A DNA stretch of 64,000 bases from NCBI RefSeq assembly GCF_027580225.2, contig NC_073361.2, positions 21,399,001 to 21,463,000 on the forward strand. The letters run 5' to 3'. The translations under genes and the position numbers were made by a program. The notes under the pieces are model-generated. The model had not been told where the DNA came from, made no database searches, and worked only from the letters and a program-made list of their open reading frames with translations. Below, piece by piece: positions 50,567 through 60,556 of the stretch. This stretch comes from Misgurnus anguillicaudatus. Taxonomy: Eukaryota; Chordata; Actinopteri; Cypriniformes; Cobitidae. The first letter of the stretch is position 1. Each line of letters opens with the position of its first letter.

Positions 50567-53500
50567 ATGGTAAATCGTTGTGTTTGTGGAGGTTGCACAA
50601 ACTCCAGTCTGTCAGGACATCGCGTCTTTAGGTTTCCGAAAAAGACCAAGGACGGCGGTGTCTTCCGTGCCTGGGTGCGTTTTGTGCAGATGAGGAGACG
50701 GGATTTCACTTCTGCATCTGTATCGAAAAACGCGGTAGTGTGCAGCGTTCACTTTAGGCCGGAGGATTATAATGACAGCGATATGATGGAGCTCAACATG
50801 GGCTACCGAAGCAAAAACTTCGTGAGACTCAGAGTTGGTGCGGTTCCTTCGGTGCACGCAGCACGTCCATCAAGTCCGCCCGGTCCGTCGTCGTCAGCAT
50901 GTGGTGATGGCGCCGGCGGGAAAAAGGATGATAATGGGTCTGTCAGAGGTGCAGCTGAACGAAAACGCACACTGTGCACAGTAAGTCTTGTTTTTAAACA
51001 TTATTATTATAATAATTAGATAAAACGTGATGTGTAGCTGCGTGGTCACCGTGATTTCACCAAGTAAAAATGTGATCCTGGATCTACGTTTTAATCAGAC
51101 ATACCAAATCGTACCCTTAACTCAAACCCTATTTTAAACCCTCAAATTACCAACCAAGACTTATTAACGTTACCAACAATGATGTTGATCCCGGATCACA
51201 TCATAATTTCTGAAATCACGTTCACAGTCGCGGTCGTGCTTAACAAGTTATCCACATCACGTTTCATCTAATTATTGAAATCATTCTTGTACTTTCAGTT
51301 TGACAATATTATAACGTGTAGTTACAGTTTAGTTACGTTCTACAACTAATTCATAATGTATTTTCATGTGGTTTTGTTAATAAGTTGTTGGGAGACTTGG
51401 AAGGTAATCCGTCGACAGCCAGTGCTGCAGTGCTTGCTGACCCAGAGGAGGAGGCTTTCTCTCCACTGGTCCCTGTGTCATCAGTGCATGACTTTGGCTC
51501 ACAGTGTAACCTGAGACCTTTACATCGTTCATCAGGTACATTACCAGTAGTCATATCTAAAAGTAGTTGTACATGACACCATCTGTTTACAAAATGCACA
51601 AGGGCAAATACATAGTAAAATATTTCTGTATGATGCACTTTTTCTCATTTTCATTTTGAAACCACTAAATTAACACATTTAGATTGTGTGACAGAGTTGT
51701 TGTTGGATTTGACAGCGGTACCTAAGCAGTGATATGCTGTTACACATTTTTTATAAGGTAGACCTGTTTTTCTATAAAGCTGGACCTGTTTTTGTTATAG
51801 CTGTTCAGGCACAGCCCAAGATGGTTAGTGTGGGGACTCAGACAAAAACATCCGCTCCATCTACCAGTCCTGTGCACAGCGATGATGATTCATCCTCTCT
51901 TTTCATGGACGAACCTGATGATGTGTTGTGGACACCAGAAGGTGAAAAGACAAGTGATTCATCTGAGGAGGAAACACTGCAGGAAACTCCCCCTGATCAC
52001 ATGTAAGAATTTATTATTTTAACTTTAGATTATCTGTATTAACCAAATTATGTCAAGTCAAAAAATAATGTCCTTCTTTTATTCAGTGCTGCTGACAAGT
52101 TCATTGTGTGCCGAAGCCAGCTGATGTCTCTCTTTACAATTTGCCCAGCCTGTTCTGGAAAAACGCAAGGAAATGTTGAGAAGCAGGAGGGAACTTTTTT
52201 AAAAGTAAAGCAGGTAAGGGCTGTTTATTATTATGTAAAAAAAACTTCCCAAACTTGTATTTTTTATTTTCTTTACATACATTTATGTTTTTATGGTATA
52301 GTAATTTTTTCCCCTTTTTATACATTTCTTAGGTCTGTGCAGCATGTGGGTACCAGCGTTTCTGGCAGAACCAGCCAATGCTGCATCGCAATATGCCAGC
52401 ATGCAACCTCTTACTGAGCGGGGCAATACACTTTTCAGGTTGCATGGCTACCCAAACCATCAGGATGTTGAAACTCTTTGGGCTTCAGTGCATCACTGTC
52501 AACACCTTCTTCCGCCATCAGCGATTGTATACAATTCCTACTGTCATTAAGGCGTGGCAGAATGAACAGGCAGGAATAATAAGAGATCTGAAGGAGATGA
52601 GTGGGGGACTGATCCTGTCTGGTGACTGCAGGTTGCACACTTATATAGCTTAATATTGTTCAATGTATTATTTTTGTGCTTAAATACTTAATTAAACTGT
52701 TCTTGCCATTCGTAGGTCAGATTCTCCTGGCCATTGTGCAAAGTACGGCACATATTCTTTGATCGAAGACCGAATAAACAAGGTTTTAGATGTTCAGCTT
52801 GTACAGGTAAGTTCATGTTATGAAACACACATATCAGTATCACCCATCTCATGTAACATAGTGACATGGTGAAATGTTTTTATACAGAGCTCAGAAGTCC
52901 CAAGTAGCAGCTGGTGTGAGTTAGAGGGTCTAAAGCGCAGCATAAGGTTTCTGACTGAGCAAAATATGCAAGTGTCAGCCCTCATCACAGACAGAAATCG
53001 GCAGGTAAAGACACGCACATGTACACACAAAATATTATTCTGCTGACTATATTTAAATTTTTAAATTTTAAATTTTTTTGTTATCTATGTGTTGTGTCCC
53101 ATGTTTTAGGTTGCCAAATGGGTGCGGGAGGAGTTGTGTTCAAAGGGAACCAACCATTTCTTTGACATATGGCATATTGGCAAAAGTAAGTGTGTACGTG
53201 TTTTATTTTAGGTTGCCTATAATTACATTTTACTTTTTTAACATTTTGTATGTGTCTGTTCTGAAACAGGTGTAGGGAAAGCTTTGGATGCTGCTGCAAA
53301 GGACAGGGATTGTGAAGATCTGAAGCTGTGGAGGCCAGCTGTAATTAACCATCTCTACTGGACTGCAGCTTCCACTCCTAATGGAGATGCAGATGTGATG
53401 GAGGCTAAGTGGAAAAGTATGGTCAACCATGTTCAGGACATCCACGTACATGACACTCCTACGTTTCCCTGCTGTGCACATCTACCTCTAGAGGGGGAAA

Positions 53501-54997
53501 CAAGAAACAAGGCGTGGCTGGAACCAGGTACAACCTACTAGGTTCATTATGTGACCGCAAATTTATAGAGAAACATCATTGTGCTTGTTTTCTAAATAAC
53601 GGCTGTTTGACATTTCAGAGACCTAAGTCTAAAATACATCTGGTTATTTCTTGCATACTCAACATTCACATTATCCAGTGTAAGTGCACTAGATACTCAT
53701 TTTAACATAATTTCATTGTAAAAACAAAATGTGTGTTTCTGTAGGATCAACTGTAGCAGTTAAACTGGAGAGTATAGCCTCTAGAACAGCGCTGGTGAAG
53801 GATGTTCGTCAGTTGTCCCCACAGCATCAGACCTTTTCACTAAAGGCATTTCACTCTCTCATGCTGCACTTTGCACCAAAACACACTGGGTTCTCCTTCC
53901 TTGGAATGTACAGCCGGTTAGTATGTTATGATGAAAGAATGAGCACCCTCTGAAACTAATGCATGCCAGCCCATCTTTCATTAAATTTGCAGCAAATGAT
54001 TACAAGCTTATTTATGTCTGAACAACAGCATTGCATAAAGCTCTCAAAAAATAAAATAAATTTGAATCACCACCACTTCAAAGGGCTTGAACAAAGAAAT
54101 TAAAACCTTGGCAATCCAAATTTTTTCAAAACTGCATTATCTTGTTGTACCCTATGAACAGGTAGTAGGAATGTTTTATATTTTATTATACCACGGGTCT
54201 GTTGAATGCTGCATTCTGATTGGCTGAGACATGTTCTATGGGTGTTGATTATTTTTCTGTAAACCGCACACCTAACTTTTCAAATGTCTTAAAAGAGCAA
54301 TGTTTGTGGTAACCGTAGTATAAGCGGAATAATTGACTCCGGTCCTTTGAATTATTAAAAAAATGATGCACATCCGCTTTGCGTCGTGCCGCATTACCAC
54401 CTTGGTGTGTATATTTTCTTATAATTCAATGGCCCGTCGTCAATTATTCCTTACATATTCTCTCACTATATATAAGTGTTTTCCACATTTTCTGTGTGTT
54501 GTTTTTTCTTCTGGGTTTATTCACATATGTACAACTTGTAATGGGTAGAAATTATACTTTTTTTACAGACTTCTCCTTGCGGCCCTGCACTTTAACCACA
54601 ACTCCGACAGACAAGATGCTCAAACCAGTGATGGTGAGGCGCGTTATGCTGTTCGCTACCCTAGGTTCCGCAAAGGTGGCTGGGTAGTCCGTCCTGTTAA
54701 GGAAAAGCCATCATACAGTAAGCAGTTTCAGTTAGTTCTTAAATATAATTAAGTAAATCAGACCACGAGTCTGCAATGACTGATCTAAACTTGTGCCTCC
54801 TTCCCCCAGCATATGCATCATCCCTCATGGAGTCTCTTAGAGTGGAATATTCAAGGTCACCACAGAGTCTACGAGAATCCAGCACTGTTCTGTTTTTAAA
54901 TGCACCTGCACCCCTCTCCAGCTCCTACCAGAGGATTGACAAGGATGAGGCTGTGGGCTTATATAAAGCACAGCATTCAAGATTCAACATACTATAA
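50567..54997 (+). CDS. THAP-domain transposase, 12 exons, intact
   Basis: Predicted DNA-cutting and joining enzyme of the surrounding transposon. Exons: 50567-50980, 51385-51535, 51801-52002, 52087-52213, 52333-52631, 52716-52806, 52888-53004, 53110-53185, 53270-53527, 53745-53916, 54569-54717, 54810-54997. All introns are GT-AG, phases agree, and the total is 747 codons plus stop. Residues 1-97 form a THAP zinc finger: Cys5, Cys10, Cys59, His62, Pro24, Trp36 and the closing GAVPSVH. Residues about 185-255 are acidic and Ser-rich. CPAC (275-278) and CAAC (300-303) suggest a zinc ribbon. The body has SGD (Asp396), ITDR (Asp463) and FFDIWHIGK (Asp486), candidates for the acidic catalytic residues. 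The ATG at 50567 was chosen because it opens the THAP domain; upstream in-frame sequence lacks an ATG. Domestication rather than mobility is possible. Confidence 0.88.
54188..54475. mobile_element. probable MITE in transposase intron 10
   Basis: Intron 10 is far longer (652 bp) than most others here (81-404 bp). It contains TATACCACGGGTCTGTTGAATG and an inverted pair GGAATAATTGACTCCGG / CCGTCGTCAATTATTCC around AATTATTAAAA. Borders are approximate. It does not disturb the splice sites. Confidence 0.55.
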
Positions 54998-54999
54998 CG

Positions 55000-55492
55000 C
55001 AGTGGTTCTCAAACTGGGGGCACTGAGGTGGTACCAGGGGGCCCCAGGTTAATGCCTTCTTATAAAATAAAGGGGCGGTTTCCCGGACAAGGATTAGACT
55101 AGTTCTATACTTAAACACTTTTAAGAGCTCTCCAAACTGAAAACAACTTGCACTTACATATCTTAAAATACATCAGGGCCCTTTGTTTTACCTCAAAATG
55201 CACACAAGTACTGTTTTTAGTAAGGCATGTTTGTTAAAACTAGTTATATTTCCTAATTAAACTAACGCCTAGTCCTGGATTAAGGTAATCCTGGTCTGGG
55301 AAACCGCCCCAAAAACATCATAAATCCTGTGTAATTAAACCTCAGAAAAATAAGGCTACTAACCAATACCACTACAGTGTGTGTGTAATGTAATGTTTTG
55401 TTTACTTCAAATTTTAAGTTTCGCAATGTTTTGTGTTATACACTTTCTTTGGGGGGGCACGAAGAGATGCCAACAAAGTTTGAGAACCACTG
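55000..55492. mobile_element. hAT-type element two bases past the transposase stop
   Basis: Starts CAGTGGTTCTCAAACTGG and ends AAAGTTTGAGAACCACTG. Flanks CTATAACG (54992-54999) and CCTTAACG (55493-55500) match 6/8, so the duplicated target includes the transposase stop codon TAA (54995-54997). It carries a nested MITE (55072-55310). An AATAAA at 55066-55071 could now serve as the polyadenylation signal. Confidence 0.85.
55072..55310. mobile_element. 239-bp MITE, GGGGCGGTTTCCC family, copy 2
   Basis: Perfect outer ends GGGGCGGTTTCCC and GGGAAACCGCCCC. Reverse-oriented relative to the copy at 38548 and the same length. Nested in the hAT element 55000-55492. Confidence 0.93.
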
Positions 55493-55695
55493 CCTTAACG
55501 CATTGCTGTGATAATCTCCCAAATTACTGAAGTTACTGAACAATTATGAAATGCTTTTAAACGGATGAGATGGTGTATTTCTCTCTAGGTGCTACATAAA
55601 TAAAAACTGCATTTAATTTACCACACATGCAGATCTGCTTGGTATATATTTGATGTAAACTATGGTAAATTAAGACAAATAGTAATTTCTTTGTT

Positions 55696-56775
55696 TTATT
55701 CATCACCAAAATGGGGCCATTCAAAGCCTTTATAAAGACCACCTTCCTCCGGAAACTGGCTTCTAATAGCGGACACAACACATGCAGGTAATGGCTTTCT
55801 GATGTGTCTGCCCAGAACACCATAGGCCCAGCGGACAACCTGCCTGTATGCTGTGTAGCGGTACTGTCTGGAGATGGGGACAAAATATGTAATTATTGTC
55901 TTATAACAGTGGCATCAAAAGTGTGATATACACAACTTGTAATTAAAACAAATTCATTCAGATTGTTTTAATATTCAAATTAGTTAAATTTACTATCCCT
56001 TACACACATAGGTACTACATAAATTGGTAATAGTAAAACATTATCTCTGCCCTAAACCTACTCATTTCTGCTGGCATGGAGAGGTCCATGTTCCTGTCTA
56101 AAGTGCATGTAGGCTATCTGTAGCACATATGGATTTAGACAACACGCCTCAAAGCCCGGATGCAGAGTCAGGCACTGTACTTGAAGTCTGGGCGTGATGT
56201 TTTCCACCAATGCCCAGTATGCATCCAACTCCCTGCAGCACTGACTTTCCTCAGCTGTGACCATAGGCACACATTTCCCACACAAGCACCTATTAAACAA
56301 GAACGGGTTTCGGGTAAATGCTCCTGTCCCTCTCCTGCTGTGATGAGAAACCGCTGCATCACGTAACGTAAGTGGGGAGGGATATTAACGAATGACATTA
56401 CACCTGCTCAACCCTTACTAGTTTATGTTACTGATAGGTAGCAACACTAGATGACCAGTACTTTCTTTGCTATTGCATGATTAATGATGATAATCTGTCC
56501 AATTTTATGATCTGAGCACATATTACATCTCGTTACCTGACGTGTATGAATCTATAAACACTGATCTCTCACCATGAAACCTGCCCAGTTCTCCACTGGT
56601 TCTCCTCACACCACAACTCAATTTGTCTCCTTTGACCGACCTGTCTAATCCTGGCTTGTCCCTGCTCTCTTGGCTGCATAACTGGCTCATAATTGTAAGG
56701 CTGTGGTCCGTCATATGAGTAAGAATAAACATTTACTACTTCCTCAGCATCCGAAAAACTGTCATTGCGATCCAT
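55696..56775 (-). CDS. P2X7 C-terminal 'ballast'-type domain protein, 3 exons, intact
   Basis: Small predicted cytoplasmic or nuclear zinc-binding protein. Exons on the minus strand: 56775-56573, 56289-56062, 55867-55696, GT-AG introns, total 200 codons plus stop. Residues 1-67 are a polar, Tyr/Gln-rich leader. Residues 68-200 match the P2X7 cytoplasmic domain: WCLCGKCVPM (68-77), QCCRE (84-88), CLTLHPGFEACCLN (107-120), QYRYTAYRQ (145-153), ACVVSAIRSQFPEE (172-185). In P2X7 this domain holds a dinuclear zinc site and binds guanine nucleotide; the cysteines here are positioned to do the same. There are no transmembrane helices or ATP-binding ectodomain, so it is not a channel. AATAAA overlaps the stop codon. 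It is convergent with the transposase gene in the same transposon; its role there is unknown. Confidence 0.85.
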
Positions 56776-56795
56776 CGTGCGGCGTGCGCCTCTCG

Positions 56796-56811
56796 TGATG
56801 TCACTTCCGGT
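56796..56811 (-). promoter_or_regulatory. ETS/CRE-like composite site upstream of ballast gene
   Basis: On the minus strand ACCGGAAGTGACATCA, an ETS core (CCGGAAGT) fused to a CRE-like TGACATCA (one base from TGACGTCA), about 20 bp before the ATG. Such composites are common in TATA-less vertebrate promoters. Activity is inferred. Confidence 0.45.
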
Positions 56812-56950
56812 TTGGCGGTTTTTAGAGGCGGGTCTAAAATTTTCTTACAAAAATGACCCCAGAAGCCTAATTAGTGCATTTAGAATTTTTTTTTTTTTTA
56901 AATCTATTTCCTACAGTATTTTTCTGTACTTTGAGTGAATGGGTGGTTTA

Positions 56951-56966
56951 ACTTTCAAGTTGCTCT
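56951..56966 (-). repeat. right terminal inverted repeat of the Kolobok-type element
   Basis: ACTTTCAAGTTGCTCT followed by TTAA (56967-56970). Inverse of the left end except for one base. Confidence 0.9.
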
Positions 56967-57063
56967 TTAACATCAAAACTCTATTAAAATCAATTGCAAG
57001 TGAAGTCTCAAGGGTGTTTAGTATTTGTGTGGCCTGCAGATCACCTACAGCAATGCCAAGATC

Positions 57064-57100
57064 AACCAAGTTGCTTTGGATAAAAGTCAAATGTATGAAT
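57064..57100 (+). repeat. SINE tail fragment
   Basis: AAGTTGCTTTGGATAAAAGT followed by ATGTATGAATGTA is the 3' tail of the fish tRNA-derived SINE, without its head. Confidence 0.7.
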
Positions 57101-57128
57101 GTATGTGCTGAAAAGTATTGTATTAGAC

Positions 57129-57350
57129 CAGGGGTCTCCAACCATTTTGTGAGCAAGGGCTACCACAATGAATAAAACAATGTGGAGGGTTACTTTTTTT
57201 TACTTGTTGATTTTATTTGTCGATATGTTAGCATACGTAAACCAAGCCAAGCTGAAATAAAAAATGTGTAATAAATAAATATTACAACTGAGAATGTGCT
57301 TTGGCGGGCACCTCACAGCCTCTCCGTGGGCACCACGTTGGAGACCCCTG
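57129..57350. mobile_element. hAT-type MITE, CAGGGGTCTCCAACC family (222 bp)
   Basis: Ends CAGGGGTCTCCAACC and GTTGGAGACCCCTG are inverted. Flanks TATTAGAC (57121-57128) and TATTAGTC (57351-57358) match 7/8. No ORF. Confidence 0.92.
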
Positions 57351-57358
57351 TATTAGTC

Positions 57359-57791
57359 TAAGAGGATCATTCGAAAGGCCTTTAATATAACCAAATCTAA
57401 AGGAACATCTAAGCATTGTCCGACTATTAAAGCATTGATCTGCTTTTCCCAAGCACGTGGTAGGAGAAATCCTTGCTGTTGTACCTGCAGGATCCCTGCC
57501 AAATCCAAGTCAGCCACAGTTTGAAGTCCTCTCTCCTGGACAGCCTGGAAGTGGAGCGCTGATGCACAATCCCATAATCCACTGTCCACGCTCTGTCAAA
57601 TGCAAACTTGCCTGCGCCTCCCCAGCAGTGCAGCGGCGAGGTGAATTATTCATCTGTGCCACGGGGTGAGGAGTCAAATAAGCCCATTTTGTCAGCAGTG
57701 GGCAGCGGAGTTGATGAGAGAAGAAGCAGGGACTGCTGGGAAGGGGGTGACCATCTCTACCTGTGCTGTCGCTTCCGCTAGCTCAACCATC

Positions 57792-57834
<43 letters not shown>

Positions 57835-57978
57835 GTAATGAGAGTAGGGCTCATGCATTATTCAGCAGTAGGTTGTCTCACAAAGAAATATAGAAACATT
57901 GGGCAGATTTTTGACAAGGCAGGTCTGCAATCATGCACACAGCATTCCCAGTGGAAATGTGATAACTCTGGTCAGAAG

Positions 57979-58022
<44 letters not shown>

Positions 58023-59217
58023 GGGGATTGAAGGTGCATGTGATGGCTGGCCTCTACTGAGAAAAGCTGAAGGCTTTTAAATGAAGTGGAATTTACCTAA
58101 GCGTCATGCCAAGCTTAGCTGCTTCAGACTCACTGTTTACACCTGTTAATGTTGCTAAGCAGGCATTACTTTGAAGTATCAGACCTCCTATCCCATAGTG
58201 GGAGAAATCCGGGGTTCAGAGTGTTTTTAACAGGTATAAAAACATAATATGTCAGGCAGGATGCAGTTACCTGCCAAATTTAAATACGTTAAGTGCGGCA
58301 AATGTACGCCGATACATCTGCTTACGGTAAAGCCGATTAAAGGCTGAAAACTTAATGCGTTCATTGTAAAGGTTGACTGGGAAAGGCAAACACAACTGAC
58401 ACGTGAAAAGCTGTCAGGGGTTTGAGGAGAAACAGGAAATGGAAAGGAACGAGTTACAGTAAGCACCTGATGTATTATAAATAGAATAGAGCAATGAAAC
58501 AAAGCAGGTGAAGTTAGACACTCGAAATGATTACTGGCATAATCACATTGCCTTCATATTGTACAATGATATCCATTTTACATAGCATTTAAATGATCAC
58601 ATACATCACCAGAGACTGTGAATATTGCATTTGGTTATACAATTACATTTACAATTTAAGGCTAAAATTACACTTTGAAAGTATAACCCATTATATGCAA
58701 ATGGCTGTTGTGGCCACGACCCAAAAACTGGTTTCTTTCTATTCTGTTGCAGAAGACAGCAGGGGAAACGACGATAAACAAATGCACACCGTAGTAAAAA
58801 ACTAACCAAACTGTCATGCATAGCTAAGATTACAAATAGGGATGTCAATTTATGCAATTTTCCATATTCGATGATCATTTAAATTAACGATCAATCAATT
58901 GAATAATCATTAACTGTAATAGTGCAATAAGCCTTTACTGCAATGGATAGCCAATGACATAAAAGTGTGCGTAAAAACGCCAGCTTCCTCACGCAAATTA
59001 AACTATTTTATTTTGTCTAAATAACATGCTAGTGGGATTGTAAAATGAGTCAGTGTAGTTAGTGTTTTGATAAAAACCATCAATTTAATCTCATAATGAA
59101 ATAATGACTAATTGACACAGTTTATAACTCCGCCTCACATGGGCACTCTGCACAAAACTTGAATATTGATCTATGGGTTGCCAAATTAGGCAAATGTAAA
59201 CATGCATAGGTTGCGTG
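57359..59217. other. gene-free stretch with two GA microsatellites
   Basis: (GA)n tracts lie at 57793-57831 and 57980-58019. The surrounding sequence is mixed and unique-looking. ORFs through the GA tracts (Arg-Glu repeats) are artefacts. Confidence 0.55.
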
Positions 59218-59650
59218 CAGACTGATCTCACGGAAAGTCGTGTTATAGTCACAAAATTTTGATGAAGTTATTTGTGTCCATGGCATGAAATTCAGCTTTT
59301 TTCGTGGCATTTTATGTATTGTTTTCTCATAGTTTTTTCCTATTTTCTTACCATTGTCACTTGGTGTTGGGGTTAGAATCACGTTTTGTTACATTTTTAG
59401 ATATCCTAACCCCAAATCCAACCCCAAGACAATGATTCAAAAATAGGGGAAAAAATGAGAAAACAATACATAAAATGACACGAAAAAGAAAAGTCATGCA
59501 ACGGAAACGAAAAACTATTTATAGAAATTCCTGTTTAGTGACACGAAAAAGACATTCATGCTCAAGGCGCGAAAAAGCTGAATTGCATGGACACGAATAA
59601 ATTAATACAATTTTGTGACTATAACATGACTTGCTGTGAGATCATGCTGG
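59218..59650. mobile_element. palindromic MITE, CTGATCTCACGG ends (433 bp)
   Basis: GACTGATCTCACGGAAAGTC at the left pairs loosely with the inverse of GACTTGCTGTGAGATCATGC at the right. TATTGTTTTCTCAT and ATGAGAAAACAATA pair internally, around CTAACCCCAAATCC. Family of 28221 and 47331. Confidence 0.8.
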
Positions 59651-59756
59651 CTGCGTGACATGATTTATCCTTGAAAACCATAAACATAACAATACAACGC
59701 AAACTTTGTTAAATATGGGTTTACACTGTATGCATTGAAAATGTATGTGGTTTGTG

Positions 59757-59942
59757 CAACCCAGTCTCACGAGGTTTCGTAAAATAGTCACGTAAATTTT
59801 GTATTCTTTTTTCGTGTTTCGAGTTCGAAAACTGCAGAAATTCGTGATACAGTAACGAAAACTTAGAAATTCGTGATAATATCACGAAAAAAGAATACAA
59901 AATTTACGTGACTATTTCACGAAACCTCGTGAGACTGGGTTG
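59757..59942. mobile_element. near-perfect palindromic MITE, CAACCCAGTCTCACG ends (186 bp)
   Basis: The left arm from CAACCCAGTCTCACGAGGTT through AGAATACAAAATTTACGTGA-type sequence is repeated inverted in the right arm with almost no differences over about 60 bp. The centre holds AAATTCGTGATA direct repeats. Little divergence indicates youth. Confidence 0.92.
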
Positions 59943-60039
59943 GGTTTGGGCTGTCCACACAGTGTTTTATGCTGAAAATTATTTAGAAAACAAACATTTA
60001 ATATTTTTATTTAAGCCTGAGTTCATGGTAATATTTTAA

Positions 60040-60552
60040 AGGGATAGTTCACCCAAAAATATGCATTTACTGAATCTCATGTTGTTCTAAAAAAATTAGT
60101 TTCTTTGTTGTGTTATACACAAAATAAGATAATTTATTGTAAACACAAAGTTGACAAAACCCATTGACTTCCATAGTATTTGTTTCTCCTACTATGGAAG
60201 TCAATGGGTACCATCAACTGTGTGGTTACCATCATTTATCAAAATATGAAGATTTTGTTTCCAAAACGAGATCAAAACTCAGTTTCTTAATTATTAAATT
60301 AATTTGATTTATTAATTAATATAAATCAAACTGCAGTTGGTTTGTTTTGATTTAAGCCTAAATAACTAAAAAATAGCCTACAGCTAAGTAGCACAATAAA
60401 AACATGATAACATAATAATAACAACATGTTTTGACAAAGATTATTGTTATTTCGTTTTGGAACCAAACTCTTCAAGAGACTCATATGGGTTTTGAAAAAC
60501 TTGAGGTTGAGTAAATGATGACAGAATTTTCATTTTTGGGTGAACTATCTCT
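60040..60552. mobile_element. TTAA-target MITE, AGGGATAGTTCACCC family (513 bp)
   Basis: TTAA at 60036-60039 and 60553-60556 flank inverted ends AGGGATAGTTCACCCAAAAA and TTTTTGGGTGAACTATCTCT. A second internal pair is CCATTGACTTCCATAGTA / TACTATGGAAGTCAATGG. This end sequence is abundant in cyprinid DNA (Angel-like elements). No transposase. Confidence 0.92.
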
Positions 60553-60556
60553 TTAA

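Larger units (their letters stand above)
50248..56966 (+). mobile_element. complete two-gene DNA transposon, probable Kolobok superfamily
   Basis: TTAA at 50244-50247 and 56967-56970 flank terminal inverted repeats AGTGCAACTTGAAAGT and ACTTTCAAGTTGCTCT (15 of 16 bases pair). Inside are two intact convergent genes: a 12-exon THAP-transposase gene (plus) and a 3-exon gene for a P2X7 ballast-type domain (minus). Known: Kolobok transposons duplicate TTAA and many encode THAP-containing transposases, while piggyBac also uses TTAA but lacks THAP, and P elements have THAP but make 8-bp duplications. Hence Kolobok is the best fit. Later insertions are a hAT element between the genes and a probable MITE in intron 10. 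Intact splicing and reading frames imply recent activity or selection. Confidence 0.85.

Noticed and set aside
56573..56581. Donor site at 56580 (CAG followed by GTTTCA) for ballast exon 1
   Set aside because: It would give the wrong phase for exon 2; the donor GTGAGA at 56572 restores the WCxCGxC motif in frame.
55696..56775. P2X7 receptor gene
   Set aside because: Only the cytoplasmic cysteine-rich domain is present; the start codon, three complete exons and the transposon borders leave no room for channel exons.
50244..56970. piggyBac or P-element classification for the large transposon
   Set aside because: piggyBac shares TTAA but has no THAP domain; P-type elements have THAP but make 8-bp duplications. 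Kolobok fits both features.
57763..58080. Arg-Glu-rich ORF
   Set aside because: Created by the two (GA)n microsatellites.
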